Origin: Chryseomonas sp014190935
GTDB taxonomy: Bacteria; Pseudomonadota; Gammaproteobacteria; Pseudomonadales; Pseudomonadaceae
NCBI RefSeq assembly: GCF_014190935.1
Contig: NZ_JACHVV010000001.1
Location: forward strand, 930,001 to 994,000
DNA length: 64,000 bases
Direction of reading: 5' to 3'
Each line of letters starts with the position of its first letter. Position 1 is the stretch's first letter. The notes under the pieces were generated by a model, which saw only the letters and a program-made list of their open reading frames with translations, ran no database searches and had not been told where the DNA came from. A program made the position numbers and the translations under genes. This document shows, one piece after another, positions 35,092-43,901 of this stretch.

Positions 35092-36174
35092 ATGAGCAAG
35101 CAGATCCTCATCCTGCCGGGCGACGGCATCGGTCCGGAAATCATGGCCGAGGCGGTCAAGGTGCTGGAAGCGGTCAACGGCGACCACGACCTCGGCTTCG
35201 AACTGGTCCATGACGACCTGGGCGGCGCCGCCATCGACCGTTACGGCGTGCCCCTGGCCGATGAGACCCTGGAGCGTGCCCGCGCCGCCGACGCCGTGCT
35301 GCTGGGCGCCGTGGGCGGTCCCAAGTGGGACAAGCTCGAACGCGACATCCGTCCCGAGCGCGGTCTGCTGAAGATCCGTTCCGCCCTGGGCCTGTTCGGC
35401 AACCTGCGTCCGGCCATCCTCTATCCGCAACTGGCCGAGGCCTCGACCCTCAAGCCGGAAGTGGTCTCCGGCCTGGACATCCTCATCGTCCGCGAGCTGA
35501 CCGGCGGCATCTACTTCGGCTCGCCGCGCGAGACCCGGGTGCTGGAGAACGGCGAGCGCCTCGCGTTCGATACCCTGCCATACAGCGAAGGCGAGATCCG
35601 TCGCATCGCTCGTGTCGGCTTCGACATGGCCCGTCTGCGTGGCCGCAAGCTGTGCTCGGTGGACAAGGCCAACGTCCTCGAATCCAGCCGCCTGTGGCGC
35701 GAAGTGGTGGAGGAGGTGGCCAAGGACTATCCGGACGTCGAACTCAGCCACCTGTACGTCGACAACGCCGCGATGCAGCTGGTCCGCGCGCCCAAGCAGT
35801 TCGATGTCATCGTCACCGACAACATGTTCGGCGACATCCTCTCCGACGAGGCTTCGATGCTGACCGGCTCCATCGGCATGCTGCCCTCGGCGTCCCTGGA
35901 TGCCCACAACAAGGGCATGTACGAACCCTGCCACGGCTCGGCACCCGACATCGCCGGCCAGGGCGTGGCCAACCCCCTCGCGACCATCCTCTCGGTGGCC
36001 ATGATGCTCAGATACACCTTTGGTGCCGCCGCGGCGGCCGAGGCCATCGAGTCGGCGGTGGGCCAGGTGCTGGACCAGGGTCTGCGGACCGGCGACATCT
36101 GGTCGGAAGGCAAGCAGCGGGTCGGTACCCGCGAGATGGGCGAAGCAGTAGTAGCGGCGCTCGTTAGGCGTTAA
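35092..36174 (+). CDS. leuB: 3-isopropylmalate dehydrogenase
   Basis: Start at ATG 35092 (MSKQILILPGDGIGPEIMAEAV), with AGGAAAAG upstream; 360 residues. The family signature TDNMFGDILSDEASMLTGSIGMLPSAS lies around residues 243-269 and the substrate arginines in RPERGLLKIRSALGLFGNLRP near 86-105. It oxidatively decarboxylates 3-isopropylmalate to 2-oxoisocaproate with NAD. A hairpin (36181-36202) lies between it and asd. Confidence 0.97.
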   Translation: MSKQILILPGDGIGPEIMAEAVKVLEAVNGDHDLGFELVHDDLGGAAIDRYGVPLADETLERARAADAVLLGAVGGPKWDKLERDIRPERGLLKIRSALGLFGNLRPAILYPQLAEASTLKPEVVSGLDILIVRELTGGIYFGSPRETRVLENGERLAFDTLPYSEGEIRRIARVGFDMARLRGRKLCSVDKANVLESSRLWREVVEEVAKDYPDVELSHLYVDNAAMQLVRAPKQFDVIVTDNMFGDILSDEASMLTGSIGMLPSASLDAHNKGMYEPCHGSAPDIAGQGVANPLATILSVAMMLRYTFGAAAAAEAIESAVGQVLDQGLRTGDIWSEGKQRVGTREMGEAVVAALVRR

Positions 36175-36180
36175 TCTGAT

Positions 36181-36202
36181 CGGCCGCCAGGGCGGGCGGC
36201 CG
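36181..36202. other. Hairpin between leuB and asd
   Basis: Perfect 8-bp stem CGGCCGCC / GGCGGCCG with a 6-nt loop; no T run follows, so read-through into asd is likely. Confidence 0.5.
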
Positions 36203-36230
36203 TCCTCAAGACAACAAAGGTGCAGTAGCG

Positions 36231-37343
36231 ATGAAACGTGTAGGTCTGATCGGTTGGCGTGGCATGGTGGGCTCCGTGCTAATGCAGCGCATGCTCGAAG
36301 AACGGGATTTCGACTTGATCGAGCCCGTGTTCTTCACCACCTCCAACGTTGGCGGCGAAGGCCCGGTCATCGGCAAGGGCGTGGCGCCGCTCAAGGATGC
36401 CTACAGCATCGACGAGCTCAAGACCCTCGACGTCATCCTCACCTGCCAGGGCGGCGACTACACCAGCGAGGTGTTCCCGAAGCTGCGCCAGGCCGGCTGG
36501 AAAGGCTACTGGATCGACGCGGCCTCCAGCCTGCGCATGCAGGATGACGCCGTCATCGTGCTGGACCCGGTCAACCGCCGCGTCATCGACCAGGCCCTGG
36601 CCGATGGCCGCAAGGACTTCATCGGCGGCAACTGCACCGTCAGCCTGATGCTGATGGCCCTGGGCGGGCTGTTCGAAGCCGGTCTGGTGGACTGGATGAG
36701 CGCCATGACCTATCAGGCCGCCTCCGGCGCCGGTGCCCAGAACATGCGCGAGCTGATCCGCCAGATGGGCGCGACCCACGCTGCCGTGGCCGACAGCCTG
36801 GCCGATCCGGCCAGCGCCATCCTCGACATCGACCGCCAGGTCGCCGAGATCCTGCGCAGCGACGCCTTCCCCACCGAGCAATTCGGCGTCCCCCTGGCCG
36901 GCAGCCTGATCCCCTGGATCGACAAGGAACTGCCCAACGGCCAGAGCCGCGAGGAATGGAAGGCCCAGGCCGAGACCAACAAGATTCTCGGTCGCTTCAA
37001 GAACCCTATCCCGGTGGATGGCATCTGCGTGCGCATCGGCGCCATGCGCTGCCACAGCCAGGCGCTGACCATCAAGCTGAACAAGGACGTGCCGCTGTCC
37101 GACATCCACGGCCTGATCAGCCAGCACAATCCCTGGGTCAAGCTGGTACCGAACAACCGCGAGGTCAGCATGCGCGACCTGACCCCGGCTGCCGTCACCG
37201 GCACCCTGAGCGTACCGGTCGGTCGGCTGCGCAAACTGAACATGGGTTCCCAGTACCTGGGCGCCTTCACCGTGGGCGACCAGCTGCTGTGGGGCGCCGC
37301 GGAGCCGCTGCGGCGCATGCTGCGGATCCTGCTGGAGCAGTGA
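36231..37343 (+). CDS. asd: Aspartate-semialdehyde dehydrogenase
   Basis: 370 residues, the gammaproteobacterial Asd length. NADP-binding start VGLIGWRGMVGSVLMQRM; nucleophilic cysteine C135 in GGNCTVSLMLMALGGL; the C-terminal RIGAMRCHSQALTIKL contains the active-site histidine. It reduces aspartyl phosphate to aspartate semialdehyde, the branch point to lysine/diaminopimelate, threonine and methionine. It is followed by a catalytically degenerate paralogue. Confidence 0.96.
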   Translation: MKRVGLIGWRGMVGSVLMQRMLEERDFDLIEPVFFTTSNVGGEGPVIGKGVAPLKDAYSIDELKTLDVILTCQGGDYTSEVFPKLRQAGWKGYWIDAASSLRMQDDAVIVLDPVNRRVIDQALADGRKDFIGGNCTVSLMLMALGGLFEAGLVDWMSAMTYQAASGAGAQNMRELIRQMGATHAAVADSLADPASAILDIDRQVAEILRSDAFPTEQFGVPLAGSLIPWIDKELPNGQSREEWKAQAETNKILGRFKNPIPVDGICVRIGAMRCHSQALTIKLNKDVPLSDIHGLISQHNPWVKLVPNNREVSMRDLTPAAVTGTLSVPVGRLRKLNMGSQYLGAFTVGDQLLWGAAEPLRRMLRILLEQ

Positions 37344-37371
37344 GCCGACGGCTAAACGTTTGCCTATAGAG

Positions 37372-37401
37372 GAGGGCCGCCAGTAAAGTGCGGCCCTCTT
37401 T
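37372..37401 (+). terminator. asd terminator with a -10-like loop
   Basis: Stem GAGGGCCGC (37372-37380), 9-nt loop CAGTAAAGT, stem GCGGCCCTC (37390-37398), then TTT. The loop contains TAAAGT, a weak -10 candidate for the next gene, with TTGCCT about 18 nt before it. Confidence 0.65.
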
Positions 37402-37419
37402 CGTTGCGGACGTCCCATC

Positions 37420-38415
37420 ATGACTGCCAGAGATATCGCCCTCGTCGGCGCCACCAGTGCCTACGGCGAAGCCATTCGCGAACTCCTCGACGAACGCGAC
37501 GTGCCTCTCGGACGACTGCACCTGCTCGCCAGCGGTGAGTCGGCGGGGCAGAATCTGCCCTTCCGAGGCAGCAATCTGCGCGTCACCGGCCTCGACGGCT
37601 TCGATTTCGCCCAGGTCGGCATCGCCATCCTCGCCGCGCCGGCCGCCGTGGTCGAAACCCTGCGGCCGCAACTGGTCGCTGCCGGTTGTGCCGTGCTCGA
37701 TCTCAGCGGTGCCTCGGCCGCGCTGTCGGTGCTGCCACGCATCAATGGCGAACGCCTCGACCAGCTCCCCGCCGCCGCCTGGCTCGGCGTTCCCCTGGCC
37801 GCCGCCCAGGCAGCCGCCAGCGTGGCAGCCGTGCTCGCTCGCTTGAATGCACTCAACGATGCTTCCCTGACGGCGTGCCTGGCCGCTTCCGGCGCCGGTC
37901 GTGGGGGTGTCGAGGAATTGGCGCGGCAGGCCACCGAATTGCTCAATGGTCGACCGGTCGAGGCGCGGCTGTTCGAAGGACAGCTGGCCTTCAATCTGCT
38001 CGGTCGCACCGGTGCGGCGGCAGCGGATGGCTATACTGCCCAGGAACATCGCTTGCTGGACGAATGTCAGCAGGTGCTGGGAGCGACCTTGCCGGTGCTG
38101 GACGTCACCGCCGTGCAGGCGCCGGTGTTCTTTGGCGACAGCCTGGTGCTCAGCCTGAGGGGCCAGGCGCCCTGGCAGCTGGAGCAGGTATTGGAGGCCC
38201 TGGGCGACGAGCCGGGCCTGGCACTCGACGAAGAACTCGATTGCCCGTCTGCCGTGGGCGATGCCCTGGGGCGGGAAGAGGTGCTGGTGGGACGGGCGAG
38301 GCTGCACCCGCGGGATGCTCGACGGCTGGAATGCTGGCTGGTGGCGGACAATGTCAGATTGTCGGCACTGACGGCCGTTCAGCTGGCCGAATTGTTGCTT
38401 AAACAGTCGGCCTAA
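37420..38415 (+). CDS. Aspartate-semialdehyde dehydrogenase-like protein (Usg type)
   Basis: 331 residues with the Asd fold: ALVGATSAYGEAIRELLDERDVPLGRLHLLAS at the N-terminus and FNLLGRTG / QAPVFFGDSLVLSLRG later. The segment aligning with the catalytic PNC motif reads GVPLAAAQAAASVAAVL, so the nucleophilic cysteine is lost and the enzyme activity is unlikely. Usg-type proteins are widely kept between asd and fimV or truA in gammaproteobacteria; their role is not established. It lies 76 nt after asd. Confidence 0.88.
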   Translation: MTARDIALVGATSAYGEAIRELLDERDVPLGRLHLLASGESAGQNLPFRGSNLRVTGLDGFDFAQVGIAILAAPAAVVETLRPQLVAAGCAVLDLSGASAALSVLPRINGERLDQLPAAAWLGVPLAAAQAAASVAAVLARLNALNDASLTACLAASGAGRGGVEELARQATELLNGRPVEARLFEGQLAFNLLGRTGAAAADGYTAQEHRLLDECQQVLGATLPVLDVTAVQAPVFFGDSLVLSLRGQAPWQLEQVLEALGDEPGLALDEELDCPSAVGDALGREEVLVGRARLHPRDARRLECWLVADNVRLSALTAVQLAELLLKQSA

Positions 38416-38538
38416 AAGATACTTCGTGAAATGCTTCGCTCTTTTGGCTTGAGTAAAAGGGCAGTGGACGTGGCACGCAGCGATGGACACAGGCGCCCGC
38501 ACGGTGGCGCGATCGACAGCTTCTAAAAAGGGACGGTC

Positions 38539-41214
38539 ATGGTTCGAGTTCAGAAACTGGTGCGGGCAATTGCAGCGGCGAGCGCCTTGATGTCTGGCGC
38601 GGCCCAGGCCCTCAGCCTGGGGGAGATCCACCTCAATTCCGCCCTCAATCAGCCCTTCGATGCCACCATCGATCTGTCGGACCTGCGTGACCTCGGCACC
38701 GCCGAGTTACGCCCCAATCTGGCGTCCGTCGAGGACTTCGGCAAGGCCGGCGTCGACCGCGCCTTCTTTCTCAACGACCTCAAGTTCACCCCGGAGGTGC
38801 GCAACGGGCGCACCGTCATCCGCGTGACCTCGGCGCGCCCGGTGCGCGAGCCCTATCTCAACTTCCTGCTGGAAGTGAACTGGCCGAGCGGCCGGATCCT
38901 GCGCGAGTACACCGTGCTGCTGGATCCGCCGCTCTATACCCCGCAGGCCGCGGCGGCGCCGTTCGCACCCCAGGTCCCGGCCACGCCGCGAGCACGCGCC
39001 AACACGCCGAGCGCACCGCGTCCGGCCCCGCCGCCGGCCGCGCCAGCGCCGAGCGCGACCCAGACACCTGGCACCTACACCACCGAGCGGCGCGATACCC
39101 TGTGGGAAGTGGCGGCGCGCAATCGTCCGGCCTCCAGCGTCACCGTCGACCAGACCATGCTGGCGATCCAGGACCTGAATCCCGACGCCTTCATCGATCG
39201 CAACATCAACCTGATGAAGAGTGGCCAGGTGCTGCGCCTGCCCGATCAGGCCCAGGCCGGCACGCGACCCCAGCGCGAGGCGGTGGCCGAGATCGCCCGC
39301 CAGACCCGCGCCTGGAAACAGGGTCGCGACGGCGCACCCGCCGGTACCCCGCGCCGGCAGGTGGATGCTTCCGCCCAGCCGAGTGGCAACGAGGCCGCGA
39401 CGCCTGCCGCACCCAGGGACAACCTCAAGCTGCTTTCCGGGCAACCGGCCGGCCGCGCCGGCGAGTCGTCCGGTGGCAAGGGCAGTGACCAGTCGCTGGC
39501 CGATCGCCTGGCGGTGACCCAGGAAAGCCTGGACACCACCCGCCGCGAGAACGACGAACTCAAGAGCCGCCTGGGCGATCTGCAGTCGCAGCTCGACAAG
39601 CTGCAGAAGATCATGCAGCTCAAGGACGCCCAGCTGGCGCGTATGCAGGCCAACATGGCCAATCCCCAGGCCGCGGGCCAGCCGGCCCAGCCGGCGGCGA
39701 CGCCCGAAGCCGCGGCTCCGGTGACGCCCGCGCCGGCCGAGAACACCCCCGCACCCGCGCCCCAGGCGCCGACGGCAGCTGCCCCGGTCGCGCCTGTCGA
39801 CGCCACCGCGCCCGCCGCCACGCCGCCGGCCAGCGAGGCCGGCACCGGCTCGGCGCCGCCCGCGGCCAGCGAGCCCAAGGTCATCCCGGTCACGCCGAGC
39901 ACCCCGGCGACCGAGCCGACCGAGGCCACCAACAGTTTCCTCGACGAGATCCTCAGCAATCCGCTCTGGCTCGGCATCATCGGCGGCAGCGCCTTGCTGG
40001 CGCTGCTGGTCCTGCTGATGATCAACTCGCGCCGCAACGCGGTGAAGGAGGCCGAGCGCGAGCGTGACGCGGAAGCCGCGCGCAACGACACCGTGTTCGA
40101 CGCCGATCCCGAACTCGGTGATCACCATGCTCTCGCCGGGCTGGAGCTGAACCAGGGCGGTCAGGACGCGGCGCGAGACGCCGACGCCCAGGACGATGCC
40201 CTGGGTCAGGCCGACATCTACATGGCCTATGGCCGCTTCAGCCAGGCGGCCGAGGTGCTCAAGAAGGCCAGCGACCAGGAGCCCCATCGCGCCGATCTGC
40301 GCCTCAAGCTCATGGAGGTCTATGCCGAGATGGGCGACAAGGACGGCTTCCAACGCGAAGAGCGCGAGCTCAAGGAAATCGGCGGCGCCCAGCCGGCGGT
40401 CGAGCACTTGAAGTCGCGCTATCCGGCCATGGCCACCGTCGCGGTCGCCTCGGCCGCGGTCGGGGCCGCAGCGCTGGCGGCGGCCCACGAACTGAGCGAG
40501 GAGCAATCCCGCAACCAGGGCTTCACGGCCACCGAGGACAGCCAGGACTTCGATCTGTCCCTGGACGACTTCGGCAGCGAAGACACCCAGGGCCATCAGC
40601 CTGCCGGTCCGGCCGAGGAGCCGCTGTTCGGCGAGGCCTTCGCCGATGCCCAAGCCAAGGCGGCCGACTCGCGCGACGATTTCGACTTCGATCTCAATTT
40701 CGATGCCGAACCCGCGGCCACCCCAGCGGCGACTCCGGCTGCCAAGGACGATGACTTCGCCCTGGACTTCAGCGAATTCGAGCGGCAGGGCGACCTGGCG
40801 CACGACGAGCCGGTCGCGGGTTCCAGCGCGGGCTCGGCCTTCGACGAGCCACTGGATGCGTCCACGCCGCCAGCGGCCGACGCCGAGCTGCCGGCGAGTT
40901 TCGATCTGTCCGACTTCGATGACGAGCAACCCGCGCCCAAGCGCGAAAGCGACGAGGAATTCGCCGCCCGTCTGCAGGAAGCCTCTCGCCAGTTCGACGC
41001 GGAGACCACCGGGGGCACGGCCCGCGGCGACGGTCTGGACGACTTCGACTTCCTGTCCGGCGAAGACGAAACCGCCACCAAGCTGGATCTGGCGCGCGCC
41101 TACATCGACATGGGCGATCCGGAAGGTGCCCGCGACATCCTCGACGAGGTGATCGCCGAGGGGAATGCCGGGCAGCAGCAGGAAGCCCGGGAAATCATCG
41201 CCCAGCTCAGCTGA
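38539..41214 (+). CDS. fimV: FimV/HubP-family polar landmark protein
   Basis: 891 residues. Signal peptide to about residue 23; N-terminal domain LGEIHLNSALNQPFDATIDLSDL; a LysM peptidoglycan-binding domain at about 175-235 (YTTERRDTLWEVAARN...VLRLPD); a coiled coil around 315-370; a Pro/Ala-rich linker; one membrane segment at about 474-498 (WLGIIGGSALLALLVLLM); and an acidic cytoplasmic region with TPR-like ends, closing with the FimV C-terminal motif TKLDLARAYIDMGDPEGARDILDEV. In Pseudomonas it organises type IV pili and polar cell components. Confidence 0.95.
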   Translation: MVRVQKLVRAIAAASALMSGAAQALSLGEIHLNSALNQPFDATIDLSDLRDLGTAELRPNLASVEDFGKAGVDRAFFLNDLKFTPEVRNGRTVIRVTSARPVREPYLNFLLEVNWPSGRILREYTVLLDPPLYTPQAAAAPFAPQVPATPRARANTPSAPRPAPPPAAPAPSATQTPGTYTTERRDTLWEVAARNRPASSVTVDQTMLAIQDLNPDAFIDRNINLMKSGQVLRLPDQAQAGTRPQREAVAEIARQTRAWKQGRDGAPAGTPRRQVDASAQPSGNEAATPAAPRDNLKLLSGQPAGRAGESSGGKGSDQSLADRLAVTQESLDTTRRENDELKSRLGDLQSQLDKLQKIMQLKDAQLARMQANMANPQAAGQPAQPAATPEAAAPVTPAPAENTPAPAPQAPTAAAPVAPVDATAPAATPPASEAGTGSAPPAASEPKVIPVTPSTPATEPTEATNSFLDEILSNPLWLGIIGGSALLALLVLLMINSRRNAVKEAERERDAEAARNDTVFDADPELGDHHALAGLELNQGGQDAARDADAQDDALGQADIYMAYGRFSQAAEVLKKASDQEPHRADLRLKLMEVYAEMGDKDGFQREERELKEIGGAQPAVEHLKSRYPAMATVAVASAAVGAAALAAAHELSEEQSRNQGFTATEDSQDFDLSLDDFGSEDTQGHQPAGPAEEPLFGEAFADAQAKAADSRDDFDFDLNFDAEPAATPAATPAAKDDDFALDFSEFERQGDLAHDEPVAGSSAGSAFDEPLDASTPPAADAELPASFDLSDFDDEQPAPKRESDEEFAARLQEASRQFDAETTGGTARGDGLDDFDFLSGEDETATKLDLARAYIDMGDPEGARDILDEVIAEGNAGQQQEAREIIAQLS

Positions 41215-41236
41215 CAGCGGCCGGACTTGGCAGAGG

Positions 41237-41270
41237 AGGGGAGGCGCTATAAGCTGCCTCCCCTTTTTTT
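41237..41270 (+). terminator. fimV terminator with the truA -10 box in its loop
   Basis: Stem AGGGGAGGC (41237-41245) pairs with GCCTCCCCT (41256-41264), followed by seven Ts. The loop holds TATAAG (41248-41253); TTGGCA at 41227-41232 is a possible -35 with a short 15-nt spacer. Confidence 0.75.
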
Positions 41271-41284
41271 GCCTGGCCGTCGTC

Positions 41285-42136
41285 TTGGATTTTCTAGACC
41301 CCACGATCATCGTCCCGCCGCAGCGCATTGCCCTGGGCGTCGAATACAAGGGCGCCCGCTATCGCGGCTGGCAGCGCCAGCAGCCGGGTGTGCGCTCCGT
41401 GCAGGAAACCCTGGAAGACGCCCTGTCCGAGGTTGCCGCGGCGCCCATCGCGCTGCATTGCGCCGGGCGTACCGATTGCGGGGTGCACGCCACCGGCCAG
41501 GTGGTGCATTTCGAGTCGCCCGTCGCACGGCCGCTCAAGGCCTGGGTGATGGGCACCAATGCCAATCTGCCGGCAGATATCAGCGTGACCTGGGTCAAGC
41601 CGGTCAGCAACGAATTCCATGCCCGCTTCAGCGCCATGGCCCGGCGGTACCGCTATGTGATCTACAACGATCCCATCCGTCCCGCGCACCTGGCCGAGGA
41701 GGTCACCTGGAATCACCGTCCGCTGCGCATCGAGCCGATGCGCGAGGCGGCCCAGGTGCTGCTCGGCACCCACGATTTCACCTCCTTCCGGGCCAAGGCC
41801 TGCCAGGCGAAGTCGGCGATCAAGACCATCCACCATCTGCGGCTCTGGCAGAGCGGCCGGCTGATCGTCCTCGACATCCGCGCCAATGCCTTCCTGCACC
41901 ACATGGTGCGCAACATCGCCGGGGTGCTGATGGCGGTGGGCTGCGGCGAGCGGCCGGTGGAGTGGGTGAGCGAGGTCCTGGCCGCGCGTGAGCGACGGCT
42001 GGGAGGCGTCACCGCCCATCCCTATGGTCTCTACCTGGTGGACGCCGAGTATCCCGAGAGCACGCCCGTGCCGAAGCGGCCGCTGGGTCCGCTGTTCCTG
42101 GGGCATATCCCCGAGCTGGATGACCCCCAAGGCTGA
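41285..42136 (+). CDS. truA: tRNA pseudouridine synthase A
   Basis: The start is uncertain: TTG 41285 (MDFLDPTIIVPPQRIALGVEYKG) is the first start codon after the fimV terminator, without a clear ribosome site; no ATG or GTG precedes the conserved domain. The product would be 283 residues. The catalytic aspartate is D64 in CAGRTDCGVHATGQVVHFE; FLHHMVRNIAGVLMAVGCGE is the C-terminal family motif. It modifies U38-U40 in tRNA anticodon arms. Confidence 0.93.
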   Translation: MDFLDPTIIVPPQRIALGVEYKGARYRGWQRQQPGVRSVQETLEDALSEVAAAPIALHCAGRTDCGVHATGQVVHFESPVARPLKAWVMGTNANLPADISVTWVKPVSNEFHARFSAMARRYRYVIYNDPIRPAHLAEEVTWNHRPLRIEPMREAAQVLLGTHDFTSFRAKACQAKSAIKTIHHLRLWQSGRLIVLDIRANAFLHHMVRNIAGVLMAVGCGERPVEWVSEVLAARERRLGGVTAHPYGLYLVDAEYPESTPVPKRPLGPLFLGHIPELDDPQG

Positions 42137-42190
42137 CGCTGCGTGGGTGGTCTGCTAACATCCATCGATTTGGAACGAGGTCATTCCGGT

Positions 42191-42820
42191 TTGGCTAACG
42201 TTCGAGTGAAGATCTGCGGGATCACCCGGGTCGAGGATGCACTGGCCGCGGCGGCTGCCGGCGCCGATGCCATCGGCCTGGTGTTCTATGCGCGCAGCCC
42301 GCGGGCGGTCAGCGCTGCCCAGGCCCGCCAGATCGTGGCGGCCCTGCCACCCTTCGTGACCAGTGTCGGGTTGTTCGTCGATGCCTCGCCCTGCGAGATC
42401 GAGGAGACGCTCGACGCCGTGCCCCTGGATCTTCTGCAATTCCATGGCGACGAGTCGCCGGCGCAGTGCGCCCGCTATCGCCGCCCCTACATCAAGGCCC
42501 TGCGCATGCGCGAGGACATCGACCTCGCCGCCATCGCGCGGGACTATGCCGGCGCCCGCGGGCTGCTGCTCGACACCTATGTCGCCGGCGTGCCCGGGGG
42601 GACCGGTCAGGCTTTCGACTGGACGCGAGTACCCCAGGACCTGTCGCTGCCGCTGATCGTGGCAGGTGGGCTCGAGGCGGATAACGTGGCCACGGCCATC
42701 GCCGCGTCCCGGCCCTATGGGGTGGACGTGAGTGGCGGCGTAGAGCAGGCAAAGGGCATCAAGGATGCCGCCGAGATCGCCCGTTTCGTGGCGGCCGTGC
42801 GGGGTGCGCCGGTCGCCTGA
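42191..42820 (+). CDS. trpF: Phosphoribosylanthranilate isomerase
   Basis: Start taken at TTG 42191 (LANVRVKICGITRVEDAL), preceded by GAACGAGG with suitable spacing; 209 residues, as expected for monofunctional TrpF. The catalytic cysteine lies in VKICGITR (C9) and the aspartate in LLLDTYVAGVPGGTG; IVAGGLEADN and VDVSGGVE form the phosphate-binding loops. It catalyses the Amadori rearrangement in tryptophan synthesis. It is separated from truA by 54 nt. Confidence 0.94.
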   Translation: MANVRVKICGITRVEDALAAAAAGADAIGLVFYARSPRAVSAAQARQIVAALPPFVTSVGLFVDASPCEIEETLDAVPLDLLQFHGDESPAQCARYRRPYIKALRMREDIDLAAIARDYAGARGLLLDTYVAGVPGGTGQAFDWTRVPQDLSLPLIVAGGLEADNVATAIAASRPYGVDVSGGVEQAKGIKDAAEIARFVAAVRGAPVA

Positions 42821-43031
42821 TGTGACCCTCGTCGGGTGGTTGCCGTCCACACCTGCGACATATTCAAGCAGACCCGCCCCGTGTGGGTCTGTCGTCCGGC
42901 TCCCGGGGAGCCGGGATGAGACAAGCGGGTAGCGGCCCGGGAAACAGCGGGCGCTGCCGAACCTATTACAAATGCTCAAGGAAGGCGTGGCCCAGGCCAC
43001 GCTGGGAGCCCATGCAAGTGGAGAGAGATGC
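42821..43031 (+). promoter_or_regulatory. Structured accD leader (three or more hairpins)
   Basis: This 211-nt gap holds no gene but several hairpins. CAGACCC/GGGTCTG is at 42869-42891, CCGGCTCC/GGAGCCGG at 42896-42914, and GCGTGGC/GCCACGC at 42985-43002. The last ends about 20 nt before the GGAG ribosome site of accD. None is followed by a T run. It may be the untranslated leader of accD with a regulatory role. Confidence 0.5.
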
Positions 43032-43901
43032 ATGAGCAATTGGCTGGTCGACAAACTGATTCCTTCCATCATGCGGTCCGAGGTGAAGCGCAGTTCGGTG
43101 CCGGAAGGTCTTTGGCACAAGTGTCCGGCCTGCGAAGCGGTCCTCTACCGTCCGGAGCTGGAAAAGAACCTGGACGTGTGCCTGAAGTGCGGTCACCACA
43201 TGCGCATCAACGCGCGGCGGCGCCTGGACATCTTCCTCGACGCCGAGGGTCGTGAAGAGCTGGGTACCGAGCTGGAGCCGGTGGATCGCCTGAAATTCCG
43301 CGACAGCAAGAAGTACAAGGACCGTTTCACCGCGGCGCAAAAGGAAACCGGCGAAAAAGACGCGCTGATTTCCATGCGCGGCACCCTCAAGGGCATGCCG
43401 GTGGCGGTCTGCGCCTTCGAATTCTCCTTCATGGGCGGTTCCATGGGCGCCGTGGTCGGCGAGCGTTTCGTACGGGCGGCCAACGTGGCCCTGGAAGAGC
43501 GCTGCCCGCTGGTCTGCTTCTCCGCCTCGGGCGGTGCGCGGATGCAGGAAGCCCTGATTTCCCTGATGCAGATGGCCAAGACCTCTGCGGTGCTGGCGCG
43601 TCTGCGCGAAGAGGGCATTCCCTTCATCTCGGTGCTGACCGATCCGGTCTATGGTGGCGTTTCCGCCAGTCTGGCGATGCTGGGCGACGTCATCGTCGCC
43701 GAGCCCAAGGCGCTGATCGGCTTCGCCGGTCCGCGCGTGATCGAGCAGACCGTGCGCGAAAAGCTGCCGGAAGGCTTCCAGCGCAGCGAGTTCCTGCTGG
43801 ATCACGGCGCCGTCGACCTCATCGTCTCGCGCAAGGAATTGCGTGATCGCCTGGCGCGCCTGCTGGCGACCTTCCAGCACCAGCCGGTCCCGGCGGCCTG
43901 A
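43032..43901 (+). CDS. accD: Acetyl-CoA carboxylase carboxyltransferase subunit beta
   Basis: Start at ATG 43032 (MSNWLVDKLIPSIM), with GGAGAG upstream; an in-frame ATG at 42972 lies inside a hairpin leader and adds residues that do not match the family. 289 residues. The N-terminal zinc ribbon uses C31, C34, C50 and C53; the carboxyltransferase core has SFMGGSMGAVVGERF and the oxyanion glycines in FSASGGARMQEA. It transfers carboxyl from biotin to acetyl-CoA with AccA. Its stop overlaps the folC start (TGATG). Confidence 0.96.
   Translation: MSNWLVDKLIPSIMRSEVKRSSVPEGLWHKCPACEAVLYRPELEKNLDVCLKCGHHMRINARRRLDIFLDAEGREELGTELEPVDRLKFRDSKKYKDRFTAAQKETGEKDALISMRGTLKGMPVAVCAFEFSFMGGSMGAVVGERFVRAANVALEERCPLVCFSASGGARMQEALISLMQMAKTSAVLARLREEGIPFISVLTDPVYGGVSASLAMLGDVIVAEPKALIGFAGPRVIEQTVREKLPEGFQRSEFLLDHGAVDLIVSRKELRDRLARLLATFQHQPVPAA

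Noticed and set aside
32919..35234. A 771-codon open frame on the minus strand across leuC, leuD, the methyltransferase and leuB
   Set aside because: It lies antisense to four recognised genes, has low-complexity His/Gly/Arg composition and no family motif; it is a GC-driven shadow frame.
38707..41349. An 880-codon minus-strand frame opposite fimV
   Set aside because: Arg/Gly-rich shadow of the Pro/Ala-rich and acidic FimV sequence; no domain or start signal.
42972..43031. Upstream in-frame start for accD adding 20 residues
   Set aside because: The added residues cover a hairpin and do not match the family; ATG 43032 has a clear GGAG site and the canonical MSNWL start.
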